DNA of 64,000 nucleotides from Nocardioides aromaticivorans (GCF_013408525.1 NZ_JACBZM010000001.1:2976001-3040000); one strand, 5' to 3'. Counted from the first letter of the stretch, positions 42,751 through 52,646 are shown. A program made the numbers and translations. Notes: a model not told the origin generated them from the letters alone.

Positions 42751-44787
42751 ATGACGAACCCCGCAGCGGCCGCGCTGATCGCGCGCTCCAACCGCCTCGG
42801 CGCCGACCCCAAGAACACCAACTACGCGGGCGGCAACACCTCGGCCAAGGGCACCGAGACCGACCCGGTCACCGGCGAGCCCGTCGAGCTCCTCTGGGTG
42901 AAGGGATCCGGCGGCGACCTCGGCACCCTCACCGAGTCCGGACTGGCCGTCCTCCGCCTCGACCGGATGCGCAGCCTGGTCGACGTCTACCCCGGTGTCG
43001 AGCGCGAGGACGAGATGGTTGCCGCGTTCGACTACTGCCTCCACGGCAAGGGCGGCGCCGCGCCGTCGATCGACACCGCCATGCACGGCCTCGTCGACGC
43101 TGCGCACGTGGACCACCTGCACCCCGACTCCGGCATCGCGATCGCGACCGCCGCCGACGGCGAGGCGCTGACCAAGGAGATCTACGGCGACAAGGTCGTC
43201 TGGGTGCCGTGGCGCCGTCCCGGCTTCCAGCTCGGCCTGGACATCGCCGCGATCAAGGAGCAGAACCCGCAGTCGATCGGTTGCATCCTCGGCGGGCACG
43301 GCATCACCGCCTGGGGTGACACCAGCGAGGAGGCCGAGGCCAACTCGCTCTGGATCATCGACACCGCGGCGGCGTACATCGCCGAGCACAGCAAGGCGGA
43401 GCCCTTCGGCGCCGCGCTCGACGGGTACGGCGCCCTGCCGGCCGCCGAGCGCCGGGCACGGGCCGCCGCGCTCGCCCCGACCATCCGCGGCATCGCGAGC
43501 GCTGACCGGCCGATGGTCGGCCACTTCACCGACAGCGACGTGGTCCTCGAATTCCTCGCGAGCAGCGAGCACCCGCGCCTGGCCGCCCTCGGCACTTCCT
43601 GCCCCGACCACTTCCTGCGTACCAAGGTGAAGCCCCTGGTGCTCGACCTCCCCCCGACCGCGTCGGTCGAGGACAGCATCGCCCGGCTGCACGAGCTGGC
43701 CGTTGCCTACCGCGAGGACTACCAGGGCTACTACGACCGCAACGCCGTCGCGGACTCGCCGGCGATCCGCGGCAAGGACCCACTCATCGTGCTGGTGCCC
43801 GGCGTCGGCATGTTCAGCTTCGGCAAGGACAAGCAGACCGCCCGTGTGGCCGGTGAGTTCTACGTCAACGCGATCAACGTGATGCGCGGCGCCGAGGGCC
43901 TGTCGTCGTATGCGCCGATCGACGAGGCGGAGAAGTTCCGCATCGAGTACTGGGCGCTCGAGGAGGCCAAGCTCCAGCGGATGCCGAAGCCGAAGCCGCT
44001 CGCCACCCGGGTCGCGCTGGTCACCGGCGCCGCCTCCGGCATCGGCAAGGCGACCGCCGCCAAGCTGGCTGCCGAGGGCGCCTGCGTCGTGATCGCGGAC
44101 CTCAGCCTGGAGAAGGCCCAAGAGGCCGCCGCGGAACTGGGCGGCTCGGACGTCGCCGTCGGCGTCCAGGTCGACGTCAGCGACGAGGCCGCCGTCCAGG
44201 CCGCCGTCGACGCCGCGGTCCTGGCGTTCGGGGGTGTCGACCTCGTCGTCAACAACGCCGGCCTCTCGCTCTCGCGCTCGCTGCTCGAGACCACGGAGAA
44301 GGACTGGGACCTCCAGCATGACGTGATGGCCAAGGGCTCCTTCCTCGTCGCCAAGGCGACCGCGAAGGTGATGATCGACCAGCAGCTGGGCGGTGACATC
44401 GTCTACATCTCCAGCAAGAACTCGATCTTCGCCGGCCCCAACAACGTCGCGTACGGCGCCGCGAAGGCCGACCAGGCCCATCAGGTCCGCCTGCTCGCGG
44501 CCGAGCTCGGCGAGCACGGCATCAAGGTCAACGGCGTCAATCCCGACGGCGTCGTCGCCGGCTCGGGCATCTTCGCCAGCGGCTGGGGCGCCAACCGGGC
44601 CGCCGTCTACGGCGTCGAGGAGAAGGACCTCGGCAAGTTCTACGCCCAGCGCACGATCCTCAAGCGGGAGGTGCTGCCGGAGAACATCGCCAACGCCGTG
44701 TTCGTGCTCTGCGGACCCGAGCTCACCCACACCACCGGTCTGCACATCCCGGTCGACGCCGGGGTGGCTGCCGCCTTCCTCCGATGA
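42751..44787 (+). CDS. rhaEW: Bifunctional rhamnulose-1-phosphate aldolase / L-lactaldehyde dehydrogenase
   Basis: A 678-aa fusion. Residues 1-390 are a class II aldolase domain (NTNYAGGNTSAKGTETDP, LVDAAHVDHLHPDSGIAIAT with zinc His ligands, CILGGHGITAWGD). Residues about 415-678 are a short-chain dehydrogenase (ALVTGAASGIGKATA for NAD, NNAGLSLS, YGAAKADQAHQVR with the YxxxK pair). The enzyme splits L-rhamnulose-1-phosphate to dihydroxyacetone phosphate and L-lactaldehyde, then oxidises the latter to L-lactate. Named rhaEW in Bacillus relatives. AGAAGGA precedes the ATG at 42751. Its L-lactate can be used by the lutABC genes 5 kb downstream. Confidence 0.92.
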   Translation: MTNPAAAALIARSNRLGADPKNTNYAGGNTSAKGTETDPVTGEPVELLWVKGSGGDLGTLTESGLAVLRLDRMRSLVDVYPGVEREDEMVAAFDYCLHGKGGAAPSIDTAMHGLVDAAHVDHLHPDSGIAIATAADGEALTKEIYGDKVVWVPWRRPGFQLGLDIAAIKEQNPQSIGCILGGHGITAWGDTSEEAEANSLWIIDTAAAYIAEHSKAEPFGAALDGYGALPAAERRARAAALAPTIRGIASADRPMVGHFTDSDVVLEFLASSEHPRLAALGTSCPDHFLRTKVKPLVLDLPPTASVEDSIARLHELAVAYREDYQGYYDRNAVADSPAIRGKDPLIVLVPGVGMFSFGKDKQTARVAGEFYVNAINVMRGAEGLSSYAPIDEAEKFRIEYWALEEAKLQRMPKPKPLATRVALVTGAASGIGKATAAKLAAEGACVVIADLSLEKAQEAAAELGGSDVAVGVQVDVSDEAAVQAAVDAAVLAFGGVDLVVNNAGLSLSRSLLETTEKDWDLQHDVMAKGSFLVAKATAKVMIDQQLGGDIVYISSKNSIFAGPNNVAYGAAKADQAHQVRLLAAELGEHGIKVNGVNPDGVVAGSGIFASGWGANRAAVYGVEEKDLGKFYAQRTILKREVLPENIANAVFVLCGPELTHTTGLHIPVDAGVAAAFLR

Positions 44788-46256
44788 ACGCCGTCCGGGT
44801 CGCAGCGGTCGACCTCGGTGCCACCTCCGGCCGGGTGATGTCCGGCCGGATCAGCGGCGAGCGCGTCGAGATCAACGAGATGCACCGCTTCCCCAACGGG
44901 GCGGTGCGGGTGCGCGGCTCGCTGTTCTGGGATGTCCTCGGCATCCACCGCGAGGTGCTCAACGGCATCGGCGAGGTGGCCCGGACCGGCCCGCTGCACG
45001 GCATCGGCATCGACTCGTGGGCCATCGACCACGGGCTGCTCGACCGCGACGGCCAGCTGCTCGGCCAGGTCTTCAGCCACCGCGACGCGCGCGTCGACGG
45101 AATCGCCGAGAAGGTGGTCGCAGAGGTCGGTGCCGACCGCCTCTACGGGACGACCGGCATCCAGCAGCTCCCTTTCAACACCCTCTACCAGCTGGTCGCC
45201 GCCCGCGGCACGGCTGCGCTGGAGTCCGCGGAGACGATGCTGCTGCTGCCCGACCTGCTCGGCTACTGGCTCACTGGCGCGATCGGCGCCGAGCGCACCA
45301 ACGCCTCGACCACCCAGCTGTACGACGTCCGCACCGGCACCTGGGCGGTCGACCTGTGCCGGGAGCTCGGGCTGCCGTGGGGGATCCTCCCTCCCCTGCG
45401 GGAGCCGGGCTCCCTGCTCGGCCCGCTGCTGCCCGACGTCGCCCGGGAGCTCGGTGTGTCCGCTGACGTACCGGTCGTCGCAGTGGGCTCGCACGACACC
45501 GCGTCGGCGGTCGTCGGCGTCCCCGCGCAGGCCGAGGACTTCGCCTACATCTCCTCGGGCACGTGGTCGCTGGTGGGCCTCGAGCTCGACCAGCCGGTGC
45601 TGACCGAGGACGCCCGCCTGGCCGACTTCACCAACGAGATCGGCGTCGACGGAACGGTCCGCTTCCTCAAGAACGTGATGGGCCTGTGGGTCCTCTCGGA
45701 GTCGCTGCGCTCGTGGAGCGAGCGGCGCTTCAAGGACGTCGAGCTGCGCTCGCTGATCGAGGCCGCGGCCGGGTTCGAGCCGCTGCGTACGGTGGTCGAC
45801 ATCAACGACCCCCGTCTGCTCTTCCCGAGCAGGGCGGCCGACCCGATGCCCGAGCGGATCGCGAAGCTGGCGGCTGAGGCCGGCGAGGTGATCCCGCACT
45901 CGCCGGTCGCGATCACCCGCTGCATCGTGGACAGCCTCGCCGTCGCCTACCGTCGGCACGTCCGCACCGCGGCAGCGCTCGCGGGCACCGCGCCCGAGGT
46001 CGTCCACGTCGTCGGCGGTGGCTCTCAGAACGAGGTGCTCTGCCAGCTCACGGCCGACGCCTGCGGCCTGCCCGTCCTCGCCGGCCCCGTCGAGGCGGCC
46101 GCACTCGGCAACGTCCTCGTCCAGGGTCGCGCCCTCGGCGCGGACCTGCCGGACCTGCCGGCGATGCGTGACCTCGTCCGTCGCTCGTACAACGTCAAGC
46201 GGTTCGAGCCGCGCGACGGACTCGACTGGGATGCGGCCGAGGCGCGCATCTCCTGA
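44784..46256 (+). CDS. rhaB: Rhamnulokinase
   Basis: A 490-aa FGGY-family sugar kinase that phosphorylates L-rhamnulose at C1. AAVDLGATSGRVMSGRISG is the N-terminal phosphate-binding block with the rhamnulokinase-type GATSGR; SWAIDHGLLD and VGSHDTASAVVGVP are substrate/catalytic segments (the Asp of GSHDT is the general base), and VVHVVGGGSQNEVLCQLTAD is the C-terminal adenosine motif. ATGA overlap with the aldolase gene. It follows the gene of the next step in the pathway, which is normal for these operons. Confidence 0.92.
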   Translation: MNAVRVAAVDLGATSGRVMSGRISGERVEINEMHRFPNGAVRVRGSLFWDVLGIHREVLNGIGEVARTGPLHGIGIDSWAIDHGLLDRDGQLLGQVFSHRDARVDGIAEKVVAEVGADRLYGTTGIQQLPFNTLYQLVAARGTAALESAETMLLLPDLLGYWLTGAIGAERTNASTTQLYDVRTGTWAVDLCRELGLPWGILPPLREPGSLLGPLLPDVARELGVSADVPVVAVGSHDTASAVVGVPAQAEDFAYISSGTWSLVGLELDQPVLTEDARLADFTNEIGVDGTVRFLKNVMGLWVLSESLRSWSERRFKDVELRSLIEAAAGFEPLRTVVDINDPRLLFPSRAADPMPERIAKLAAEAGEVIPHSPVAITRCIVDSLAVAYRRHVRTAAALAGTAPEVVHVVGGGSQNEVLCQLTADACGLPVLAGPVEAAALGNVLVQGRALGADLPDLPAMRDLVRRSYNVKRFEPRDGLDWDAAEARIS

Positions 46257-46302
46257 CCTGCTGCTCCTTCCTCCTCCCACTCCTCCCGGAAGGCCGACCC
46301 GC

Positions 46303-49300
46303 ATGACCGACCCGACCCCCGTCCCCGGCGCCCGCCTCAACCGGCGCGCGCTCTTCGGTGCCGCCGCCGCGACCCTCGGCACGGCCGCCGCGGTCGGCGC
46401 CGCCGGCACCGCCGCCATGGCTCCGGCCCAAGCCGCTGCGCCCGGCACCGCCGGACTCCCCGACGCCCTCGTGAAGGCCTTCCGCAAGCCGGGGACCGCC
46501 ACCGCAGCGGGCTTCCGCTGGTGGTGGCCGCACGGCCTCGTCGACCCGGTCGAGGTCGCCCGTGAGGTCGACCAGGTCGCCGACGCCGGCTTCGGCGTGC
46601 TCGAGGTCGCCGACGTCACCCACAGCCTGCGCGCCCGCGGCATCGAGATCGACGTCGCGTCCCACGGCTGGGGGACCGGCCCGTGGGTGGCCGGGGTCAA
46701 GGCCGCGCTGGCCCGTGCCGCGCAGCGGGGAGTGCGCGTGGACGTCACGGTCGGGCCCTCCTGGCCCGCGGCCGTCCCGACCATCACGCCCGACGACGAC
46801 GCGGCCTGCACCGAGCTGGTGCACGGGCAGGCGACATTGCTCGCCGGCCAGGCCTACGACGCCGCGTTGCCCGAGCCCGTCGTCGAGGCCGCGTCGTCGG
46901 TGACCCGTCAGGAGCTGGTCACGGTGCAGGCCCACCGGGTCACCGGCCACGTGCGTGACCGCAACAACAACATCACCAGCACGATCCTCGACCCGGCGTC
47001 GTACGTCGACCTGGCCGCCGAGGTCGATGGTGAGCACCTCACCTGGGCCGCCCCCGCCGAGCCCGCCGGTGCGACCTGGGTCCTGCTCGCCACCTGGCAG
47101 CGCGGCTCGGGCCAGGAGCCCGAGGCCGGCCCGCACACCTCGCCCCGCGCCTACGTGGTCGACCACTTCAGCCGCCGCGGCGCGCAGAAGGTCATCGACC
47201 TCTGGGAGGACCGCGTGCTCGACGGGGAGCTGCGGGCGCTGTTCCGCGCGGCCGGCGGGTACCTCTTCGAGGACTCCCTCGAGATCGAGACCGACGCGAC
47301 CATCTGGACCCGCGACTTCCTCGACGCGTTCGAGGCGACCCACGACTACGACCTGCGGCCGTGGCTGCCGTTCGTGCTGGAGAAGGACGAGAAGTACCAG
47401 TTCTCGCTGGCCGCCGCCGACCCCACGACGGCCGACAACCTTCGCACCAACGAGGTCCGCGACGACTACAACATCGTCCTGTCCGACCTCTACCGCGACC
47501 AGCACCTGCGCCCGATGCAGGAGTTCGCGAAGACGCTCGGCATGGGCATCCGGATCCAGCCCTACGGCCTGGAGACCGACACCATGCAGCACGCGGCGGT
47601 CGTCGACGTGCCGGAGACCGAGTCGCTCGGCTTCAAGAACCTCGACGACTACCGGGTGATGGCGGCCGGTCGCGACCTGGCCGGCCACAAGGTCCTGTCC
47701 TGCGAGGCGATCTGCTACAACGGCGCGGCCTACAACACGACCTGGGGCGCCAACAGCACCAGCCCGACGGCACAGAACCAGGCGCTGTTCACCATCAACA
47801 GCATCTTCGTCGCGGGCGTCAACCACCTGATGGTGCACGGCTTCCCCTATGCGAAGGCGCCCGACGTCACGTGGCCGGGCTTCGCGGCGTTCTCGCCCTA
47901 CTACAACAACGCCGTCGGCTTCGGTGAGGCCTGGGGACCGCGGACCCCGCAGTGGCAGCACGTCCCCGGCATCGCCGCCTACCTCGCCCGGACCCAGCTG
48001 GTCCTGCAGACCGGCGCCCCGAAGTACGACGTGGCGTTCTGGCGGCACAAGGGCTGGGCATCGACCGGCATCGGCCCGCAGTGGATCACCAACAACGGCA
48101 CCAAGCTCGGCTGGTCGCACTCCTTCGTGAGCGCGTCGTTGCTCGCGCTCGACGGCGTGGACTTCGCGAACGGCCGCCTGGCCCCGGACGGCCCGGCCTA
48201 CAAGGCCGTCGTCGTGGGCCCCGACAACCTGCGTGGCAACGCCTTCACGATGGACGTCGACGGCGCGAAGCGACTGTTCGCGCTGGGCCGCAAGGGCCTG
48301 CCGATCGTGCTCATCGGCGACTGGACACAAGTGACGCCGGCCGGCCGGGACGACGCCGCGGCGACCACCGAGGTCCGCTCGCTGATGACCCAGATCGGTG
48401 CGTTGCCGACCACCCGCACGGTCCCCGAGGCCGAGGTCGGCAACGCGCTGGCTGCCCTCGGCGTCGTACGCGACGTCGAGCACACCGACTCCACGGTCAT
48501 GCACGTCCGCCGGGTCACCGGCGACGTCGACCTCTACTACCTCGCCAACGCTCGCCACGCCGAGAACCGACGGCTCAACCCGGTCCAGCAGGACGTGTGG
48601 CTCACCGCCACCGACCGCGCGTCCGTCCCATGGCTGCTGGACGCATGGACCGGCGAGGTCACGCGGATCGCAGCCTACGAGCGCTCGGGCGCCCGAGTCC
48701 GGGTCCGGGTCGACCTGGTGCCCGGGCAGTCCACCGTCGTCGCACTGGCCGCGCCCGGCGCGGGCGTCGCCCGCTCGGTGCTGCCCGTCGCGACGGCCGG
48801 CCAGAGCATCGTGGCGCGCGGCGCCAACGCCGCCCTGCGGACGACGACCGCCGGCACCTTCGAGCTCACGAAGGCCGACGGGCGCACCGCGAAGGTGGTC
48901 GTCGACCGGGTCCGGCAGCCCGTCGTACCGGCGTCGTGGAGCCTGGAGCTGGAGGACTGGAGGCCGGCGAACCCGGCCGACCCGAAGGACCTCGCGACGT
49001 CGAAGGAGGTCCTCACCCGCGACCTCGCCTCCGTGCAGGCGTGGTCGAAGGTGAGTGGTCTCGAGGACGTCTCCGGTGTCGGCCGCTACCGCATGACCGT
49101 CGACCTCGGCGCCGACTGGACCGCGGCCGACGGCGCCTTCCTCGAGCTCGGCGAGGTCAACGACACCTTCCGGGTGCGGGTCAACGGCGAGCTGCTGCCG
49201 GCCCTCGACCCGATGGACGCGGTCGTGGACCTCGGCCACACCCTCGTCCCCGGTGCGAACGTGATCGAGGTCGAGGTGGCCTCGACGCTGCTCAACCGGC

Positions 49301-49407
49301 TGCGAGTCGTGACGCCCGGCGTCTACGGCGTCACCACCCGCCAGAGCTACGGCCTGACCGGTCCGGTACGGCTCGTGCCCTACGTCGAGAAGGTGGTCCC
49401 TGCCTGA
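46303..49407 (+). CDS. Tat-exported GH106 alpha-L-rhamnosidase
   Basis: A 1034-aa secreted glycosidase. The N-terminus is a twin-arginine signal (RLNRRALFGAAAATLGTAAA, Arg14-Arg15) with likely cleavage after AQA. GFRWWWPHGLVDPVEVAREV starts the GH106 catalytic barrel, and AGFGVLEVADV continues it; the C-terminal 250 residues form a beta-sandwich with a jelly-roll carbohydrate-binding look (VSGVGRYRMTVDLGADWT, GELLPALDPMDAVVDLG). It would release L-rhamnose from plant or microbial rhamnosides outside the membrane. GGAAGG precedes the ATG at 46303; an open frame upstream overlaps rhaB. Its location in the rhamnose operon supports the substrate. Confidence 0.87.
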   Translation: MTDPTPVPGARLNRRALFGAAAATLGTAAAVGAAGTAAMAPAQAAAPGTAGLPDALVKAFRKPGTATAAGFRWWWPHGLVDPVEVAREVDQVADAGFGVLEVADVTHSLRARGIEIDVASHGWGTGPWVAGVKAALARAAQRGVRVDVTVGPSWPAAVPTITPDDDAACTELVHGQATLLAGQAYDAALPEPVVEAASSVTRQELVTVQAHRVTGHVRDRNNNITSTILDPASYVDLAAEVDGEHLTWAAPAEPAGATWVLLATWQRGSGQEPEAGPHTSPRAYVVDHFSRRGAQKVIDLWEDRVLDGELRALFRAAGGYLFEDSLEIETDATIWTRDFLDAFEATHDYDLRPWLPFVLEKDEKYQFSLAAADPTTADNLRTNEVRDDYNIVLSDLYRDQHLRPMQEFAKTLGMGIRIQPYGLETDTMQHAAVVDVPETESLGFKNLDDYRVMAAGRDLAGHKVLSCEAICYNGAAYNTTWGANSTSPTAQNQALFTINSIFVAGVNHLMVHGFPYAKAPDVTWPGFAAFSPYYNNAVGFGEAWGPRTPQWQHVPGIAAYLARTQLVLQTGAPKYDVAFWRHKGWASTGIGPQWITNNGTKLGWSHSFVSASLLALDGVDFANGRLAPDGPAYKAVVVGPDNLRGNAFTMDVDGAKRLFALGRKGLPIVLIGDWTQVTPAGRDDAAATTEVRSLMTQIGALPTTRTVPEAEVGNALAALGVVRDVEHTDSTVMHVRRVTGDVDLYYLANARHAENRRLNPVQQDVWLTATDRASVPWLLDAWTGEVTRIAAYERSGARVRVRVDLVPGQSTVVALAAPGAGVARSVLPVATAGQSIVARGANAALRTTTAGTFELTKADGRTAKVVVDRVRQPVVPASWSLELEDWRPANPADPKDLATSKEVLTRDLASVQAWSKVSGLEDVSGVGRYRMTVDLGADWTAADGAFLELGEVNDTFRVRVNGELLPALDPMDAVVDLGHTLVPGANVIEVEVASTLLNRLRVVTPGVYGVTTRQSYGLTGPVRLVPYVEKVVPA

Positions 49408-49429
49408 TGGACTCCGCGAGGATGAGCGC

Positions 49430-50170
49430 ATGCGCGTCGCACTGATGGTCACCTGCGTCAACGACGCGATGTTCCCCGGCACGGGCCAGGCCGTCGTACG
49501 GCTGCTGCGGCGGGTCGGCGTCGACGTCGACTTCCCGCAGGCGCAGACGTGTTGTGGGCAGCCGATGGTCAACACCGGCTACCTCGACGAGGCGGTCCCG
49601 GCGGTGCGCTCCTTCGTCCGTGCCTTCGAGGGGTACGACGCCGTCGTCACGCCGTCCGGGTCGTGCGCGGGCTCGGCGCGGCACCAGCACCAGCTGGTGG
49701 CCGCACGGTCGGGTGATGCGGGGCTGGCTGCCGCGGTCGCGGAGACCTCGCCGAAGACGTACGAGCTGACCGAGTTCCTCGTCGACGTGCTCGGCGTGAC
49801 CGACGTGGGGGCCTACTTCCCGCACTCGGTGACCTATCACCCGACCTGCCACTCGCTGCGGATGCTCAGCGTCGGCGACCGGCCCCGGCAGCTGTTGGAG
49901 AAGGTGCGCGGGCTGCGGCTCGTGGACCTGCCGAAGGCCGAGGAGTGCTGCGGCTTCGGCGGCACCTTCGCGCTCAAGAACGCCGACACCTCCGTGGCGA
50001 TGGGCACGGACAAGGCCCGGCACGTACGGGAGACCGGCGCCGAGGTCCTCGTCGCGGGTGACAACTCCTGCCTGATGCACATCGGCGGTGTGCTGAACCG
50101 CGGCCGCTCCGGCGTCCGGGTGATGCACTTGGCCGAGATCCTCGCCTCGACCGAGGAGCGGCCGGCATGA
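49430..50170 (+). CDS. lutA: L-lactate utilisation protein LutA
   Basis: A 246-aa CCG-domain (Fe-S)-binding protein of the LutA/YkgE family. TCVNDAMFPGTGQAVVRLLR begins the first domain; QTCCGQPMVNTGY and ECCGFGGTFALKN are the two CCG cysteine motifs, and SGSCAGSAR and HPTCHS supply others. With LutB and LutC it oxidises L-lactate to pyruvate. It follows the rhamnosidase gene by 22 bp, so it may belong to the rhamnose transcript. The lactate would come from the lactaldehyde branch of rhamnose breakdown. Confidence 0.92.
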   Translation: MRVALMVTCVNDAMFPGTGQAVVRLLRRVGVDVDFPQAQTCCGQPMVNTGYLDEAVPAVRSFVRAFEGYDAVVTPSGSCAGSARHQHQLVAARSGDAGLAAAVAETSPKTYELTEFLVDVLGVTDVGAYFPHSVTYHPTCHSLRMLSVGDRPRQLLEKVRGLRLVDLPKAEECCGFGGTFALKNADTSVAMGTDKARHVRETGAEVLVAGDNSCLMHIGGVLNRGRSGVRVMHLAEILASTEERPA

Positions 50171-51627
50171 CGGGCACCTTCGTGGGCATGCCGACGTTCC
50201 CGTCGGCCGCGCGTACCGCACTGGCGGACACCCAGCTGCGCCACAACCTCGCCCACGCCACCGGGGTGATCCGCGGCAAGCGCGCTGCGGTCGTCGGTGA
50301 GGTCGAGAACTGGGAGGACCTGAGGCTCGCCGGTGCGGCCGTCAAGGACCGCGCCCTGCGCTCACTGGACTCCCGGCTCGTGGAGCTGGAGGAGTCGCTG
50401 ACCGCCCGTGGTGCCGTCGTGCACTGGGCCCGTGACGCCGACGAGGCCAACCGGATCGTCGTCGAGGTCGCGCGCGCGCACGCGGTCGACGAGGTCGTGA
50501 AGGTCAAGTCGATGGTGACCCAGGAGATCGGCCTCAACGAGGCGCTCGAGGCTGAGGGCATCGCAGCCTGGGAGACCGACCTGGCCGAGCTGATCGTCCA
50601 GCTCGGCGGTGACCTGCCGAGTCACATCCTGGTGCCCGCGATCCACCGCAACCGCGCGGAGATCCGTGAGATCTTCCGCCGCCGGATGGGCGAGGTCGGG
50701 CGGCCCGCGCCGGACGACCTGACCGACGAGCCGGCGGTCCTCGCCGGCGCGGCGCGCGAACACCTGCGCGAGAAGTTCCTGCGCGCGAAGCTCGCCGTCT
50801 CCGGCGCCAACTTCGCCGTCGCCGACTCCGGCACCCTCGTGGTCGTCGAGTCCGAGGGCAACGGCCGGATGTGCCTGACCCTGCCCGACGTGCTGGTCAG
50901 CATCGTCGGGATCGAGAAGGTCGTCCCGACCTGGGCCGAGCTCGACCCCCTCATCCGCTTGCTGCCCCGGTCCTCGACCGGCGAGCGGATGAACCCCTAC
51001 ACCTCCACCTGGACCGGCATCACCCCCGGCGACGGACCCCAGGAGGTGCACGTCGTCCTCCTCGACAACGGCCGCACCCGCGCACTGGCCGATGAGACCG
51101 GCCGCCAGGCCCTGCGGTGCATCCGCTGCTCGGCCTGCCTGAACGTCTGCCCGGTCTACGAGCGGACCGGTGGACATGCCTACGGCTCGGTCTACCCCGG
51201 CCCGATCGGCGCGATCCTCAACCCCCTGCTCAAGGGGACGGGCGACCCGCAGACCGACTCGCTGCCCTATGCCTCCTCGCTGTGCGGCGCCTGCTTCGAG
51301 GCCTGCCCGGTGCGGATCGACATCCCTGAGGTGTTGGTCCACCTACGTGCCAAGGTCGTCGACGGCCACCGCGACGACCGGGTGCCGAAGCCCGAGGCGC
51401 TCGCCTTCCGCGGCGCGGCCTGGGCCTTCGCCGACCCTGGTCGCCTCGGCCGCGCCGAGCGGCTCTCCTCCGTCGCGGGGCGGGTCCTGCGCCGGCGCGG
51501 CAAGGCTTCGCTCGGGCGACTGCCCGGTCCGGGCGGTGCGTGGACCGACGCCCGCGACCTGCCGGTCCCGCCGGCCGAGTCGTTCCGGGACTGGTGGAAA
51601 CGGACCGACGGAGGTGAGCGCGAATGA
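50167..51627 (+). CDS. lutB: L-lactate utilisation iron-sulfur protein LutB
   Basis: A 486-aa protein of the LutB/YkgF family. An N-terminal LUD domain (about residues 60-300, with KVKSMVTQEIGLNEALEAEG and ANFAVADSGTLVVVESEGNG) is followed by a bacterial ferredoxin-type segment with two cysteine motifs, CIRCSACLNVCPVYERTGGH and CGACFEACPVRID, for two [4Fe-4S] clusters, and a C-terminal helical part. ATGA overlap with lutA and with lutC. Confidence 0.93.
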   Translation: MTGTFVGMPTFPSAARTALADTQLRHNLAHATGVIRGKRAAVVGEVENWEDLRLAGAAVKDRALRSLDSRLVELEESLTARGAVVHWARDADEANRIVVEVARAHAVDEVVKVKSMVTQEIGLNEALEAEGIAAWETDLAELIVQLGGDLPSHILVPAIHRNRAEIREIFRRRMGEVGRPAPDDLTDEPAVLAGAAREHLREKFLRAKLAVSGANFAVADSGTLVVVESEGNGRMCLTLPDVLVSIVGIEKVVPTWAELDPLIRLLPRSSTGERMNPYTSTWTGITPGDGPQEVHVVLLDNGRTRALADETGRQALRCIRCSACLNVCPVYERTGGHAYGSVYPGPIGAILNPLLKGTGDPQTDSLPYASSLCGACFEACPVRIDIPEVLVHLRAKVVDGHRDDRVPKPEALAFRGAAWAFADPGRLGRAERLSSVAGRVLRRRGKASLGRLPGPGGAWTDARDLPVPPAESFRDWWKRTDGGERE

Positions 51628-52244
51628 CGAGCGCCAGGGACGAGGTCCTCGGCCGCGTCCGCGCCGCACTGCGCGACGTCGAGGGCGCCGACGAGCCGGT
51701 GGTCGCACCGCCCGGCGCTGCGGCGCCGGCAGGTACGTCACTGGTCGAGCATTTCGCCGAGCGGGTCGCCGACTACCGAGCCACGGTCGTCCAGTGCCCG
51801 CCCGACGGGCTCGCCGCGGCGGTCGCGGCCGCCCTCCCGGACGGCGCGCGGGTCGTCGTACCGGTGGGGCTGCCGGACGTCGTGCTCGCCGGCATCGCGT
51901 CGCCGGTCGTCGACGACGCCCTCTCGGCGGCCGACCTCGACGCGATCGACGCGGTCGTGACCTGCGCCCGCGTCGGCATCGCCGAGACCGGCACCATCGT
52001 GCTCGACCATGCGCCCGACCAGGGCCGCCGCGTCATCTCGCTCGTGCCCGACCGCCATGTCTGCATCGTGTACGCCGACCAGGTGGTCGCCGACGTGCCC
52101 GACGCCTTCCCGCTGCTCGACCCCGTCCGCCCGCTCACCTGGATCAGCGGCCCGAGCGCGACCAGCGACATCGAGCTGGACCGGGTCGAGGGGGTCCACG
52201 GGCCGCGGCATCTGCACGTGATCGTGGTGGATGAGTCGTCATGA
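51624..52244 (+). CDS. lutC: L-lactate utilisation protein LutC (LUD domain)
   Basis: A 206-aa LUD-domain protein of the LutC/YkgG family. VVTCARVGIAETGTIVLDHA with PDQGRRVISLVPDRHVCIV and the ending ISGPSATSDIELDRVEGVHG are the family blocks. It completes the LutABC lactate dehydrogenase. A 6-bp hairpin (52252-52268) follows, and then the third tRNA-tail relic. Confidence 0.93.
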   Translation: MTSARDEVLGRVRAALRDVEGADEPVVAPPGAAAPAGTSLVEHFAERVADYRATVVQCPPDGLAAAVAAALPDGARVVVPVGLPDVVLAGIASPVVDDALSAADLDAIDAVVTCARVGIAETGTIVLDHAPDQGRRVISLVPDRHVCIVYADQVVADVPDAFPLLDPVRPLTWISGPSATSDIELDRVEGVHGPRHLHVIVVDESS

Positions 52245-52251
52245 GCGCAGG

Positions 52252-52268
52252 CGGCGGTCGAGCCGCCG
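52252..52268. terminator. Hairpin after lutC
   Basis: CGGCGG-TCGAG-CCGCCG, 7 bp after the lutC stop. No U-run. Possible end of the rhamnose/lactate transcript. Confidence 0.45.
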
Positions 52269-52332
52269 ACACCTCGACGCACTCAAGCGTGTCGCAGCCC
52301 GCGCACGCCTCGACGCCCGTGCGGAGTCGAGA

Positions 52333-52438
52333 CTCTGTGCAGGCGTGAATCCGATCGCCCAACGGCCGGAGAGCCATTCACGGTGAGAAGGTCAGGGGTT
52401 TCGAACCCCCTCGCCTCCACCGGTGCAGCGTGAACCGG
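52333..52438 (+). repeat. Third, diverged tRNA-Ala tail with conserved left arm
   Basis: 52377-52420 matches the att core up to CCACC at 39 of 44 positions plus one inserted T in the T-loop, so it cannot be a working tRNA end. The 44 bp before it match the arm before att copy 2 at 31 of 44 positions without gaps. TGAACCGG after it also matches the sequence after copy 2. The remaining DNA of the gap (52245-52332 and 52439-52646) shows no gene; a 7-bp hairpin CGCCTCG/CGAGGCG lies near 52445. Confidence 0.75.
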
Positions 52439-52646
52439 TCCGACGCCTCGATCCGAGGCGGGTCGCGGGCCAGCGCATCGGCCGGCTGCTCGCGGATCTG
52501 CCGGCTGCGCATCCGTCGGTCCGGCGTGCACAGCGGTTCCATCCACCGTGCACGTACGTCCACGCGGCGGCGGGGGGCAGGCGGAGAGATTGGGCGCATC
52601 ACGAGATCTCCGTCACGTGACGGAGTCGCAACCCGAGGAGGCCGCC

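Noticed and set aside
41296..44745. A 1149-codon open frame on the minus strand across the rhamnose genes
   Set aside because: Composition is Val/Gly/Asp/Arg repeat typical of antisense high-G+C DNA; the plus strand holds clear rhaM, rhaI and rhaEW.
46195..49575. A 1126-codon minus-strand frame opposite the rhamnosidase gene
   Set aside because: Antisense shadow of the GH106 gene without any motif.
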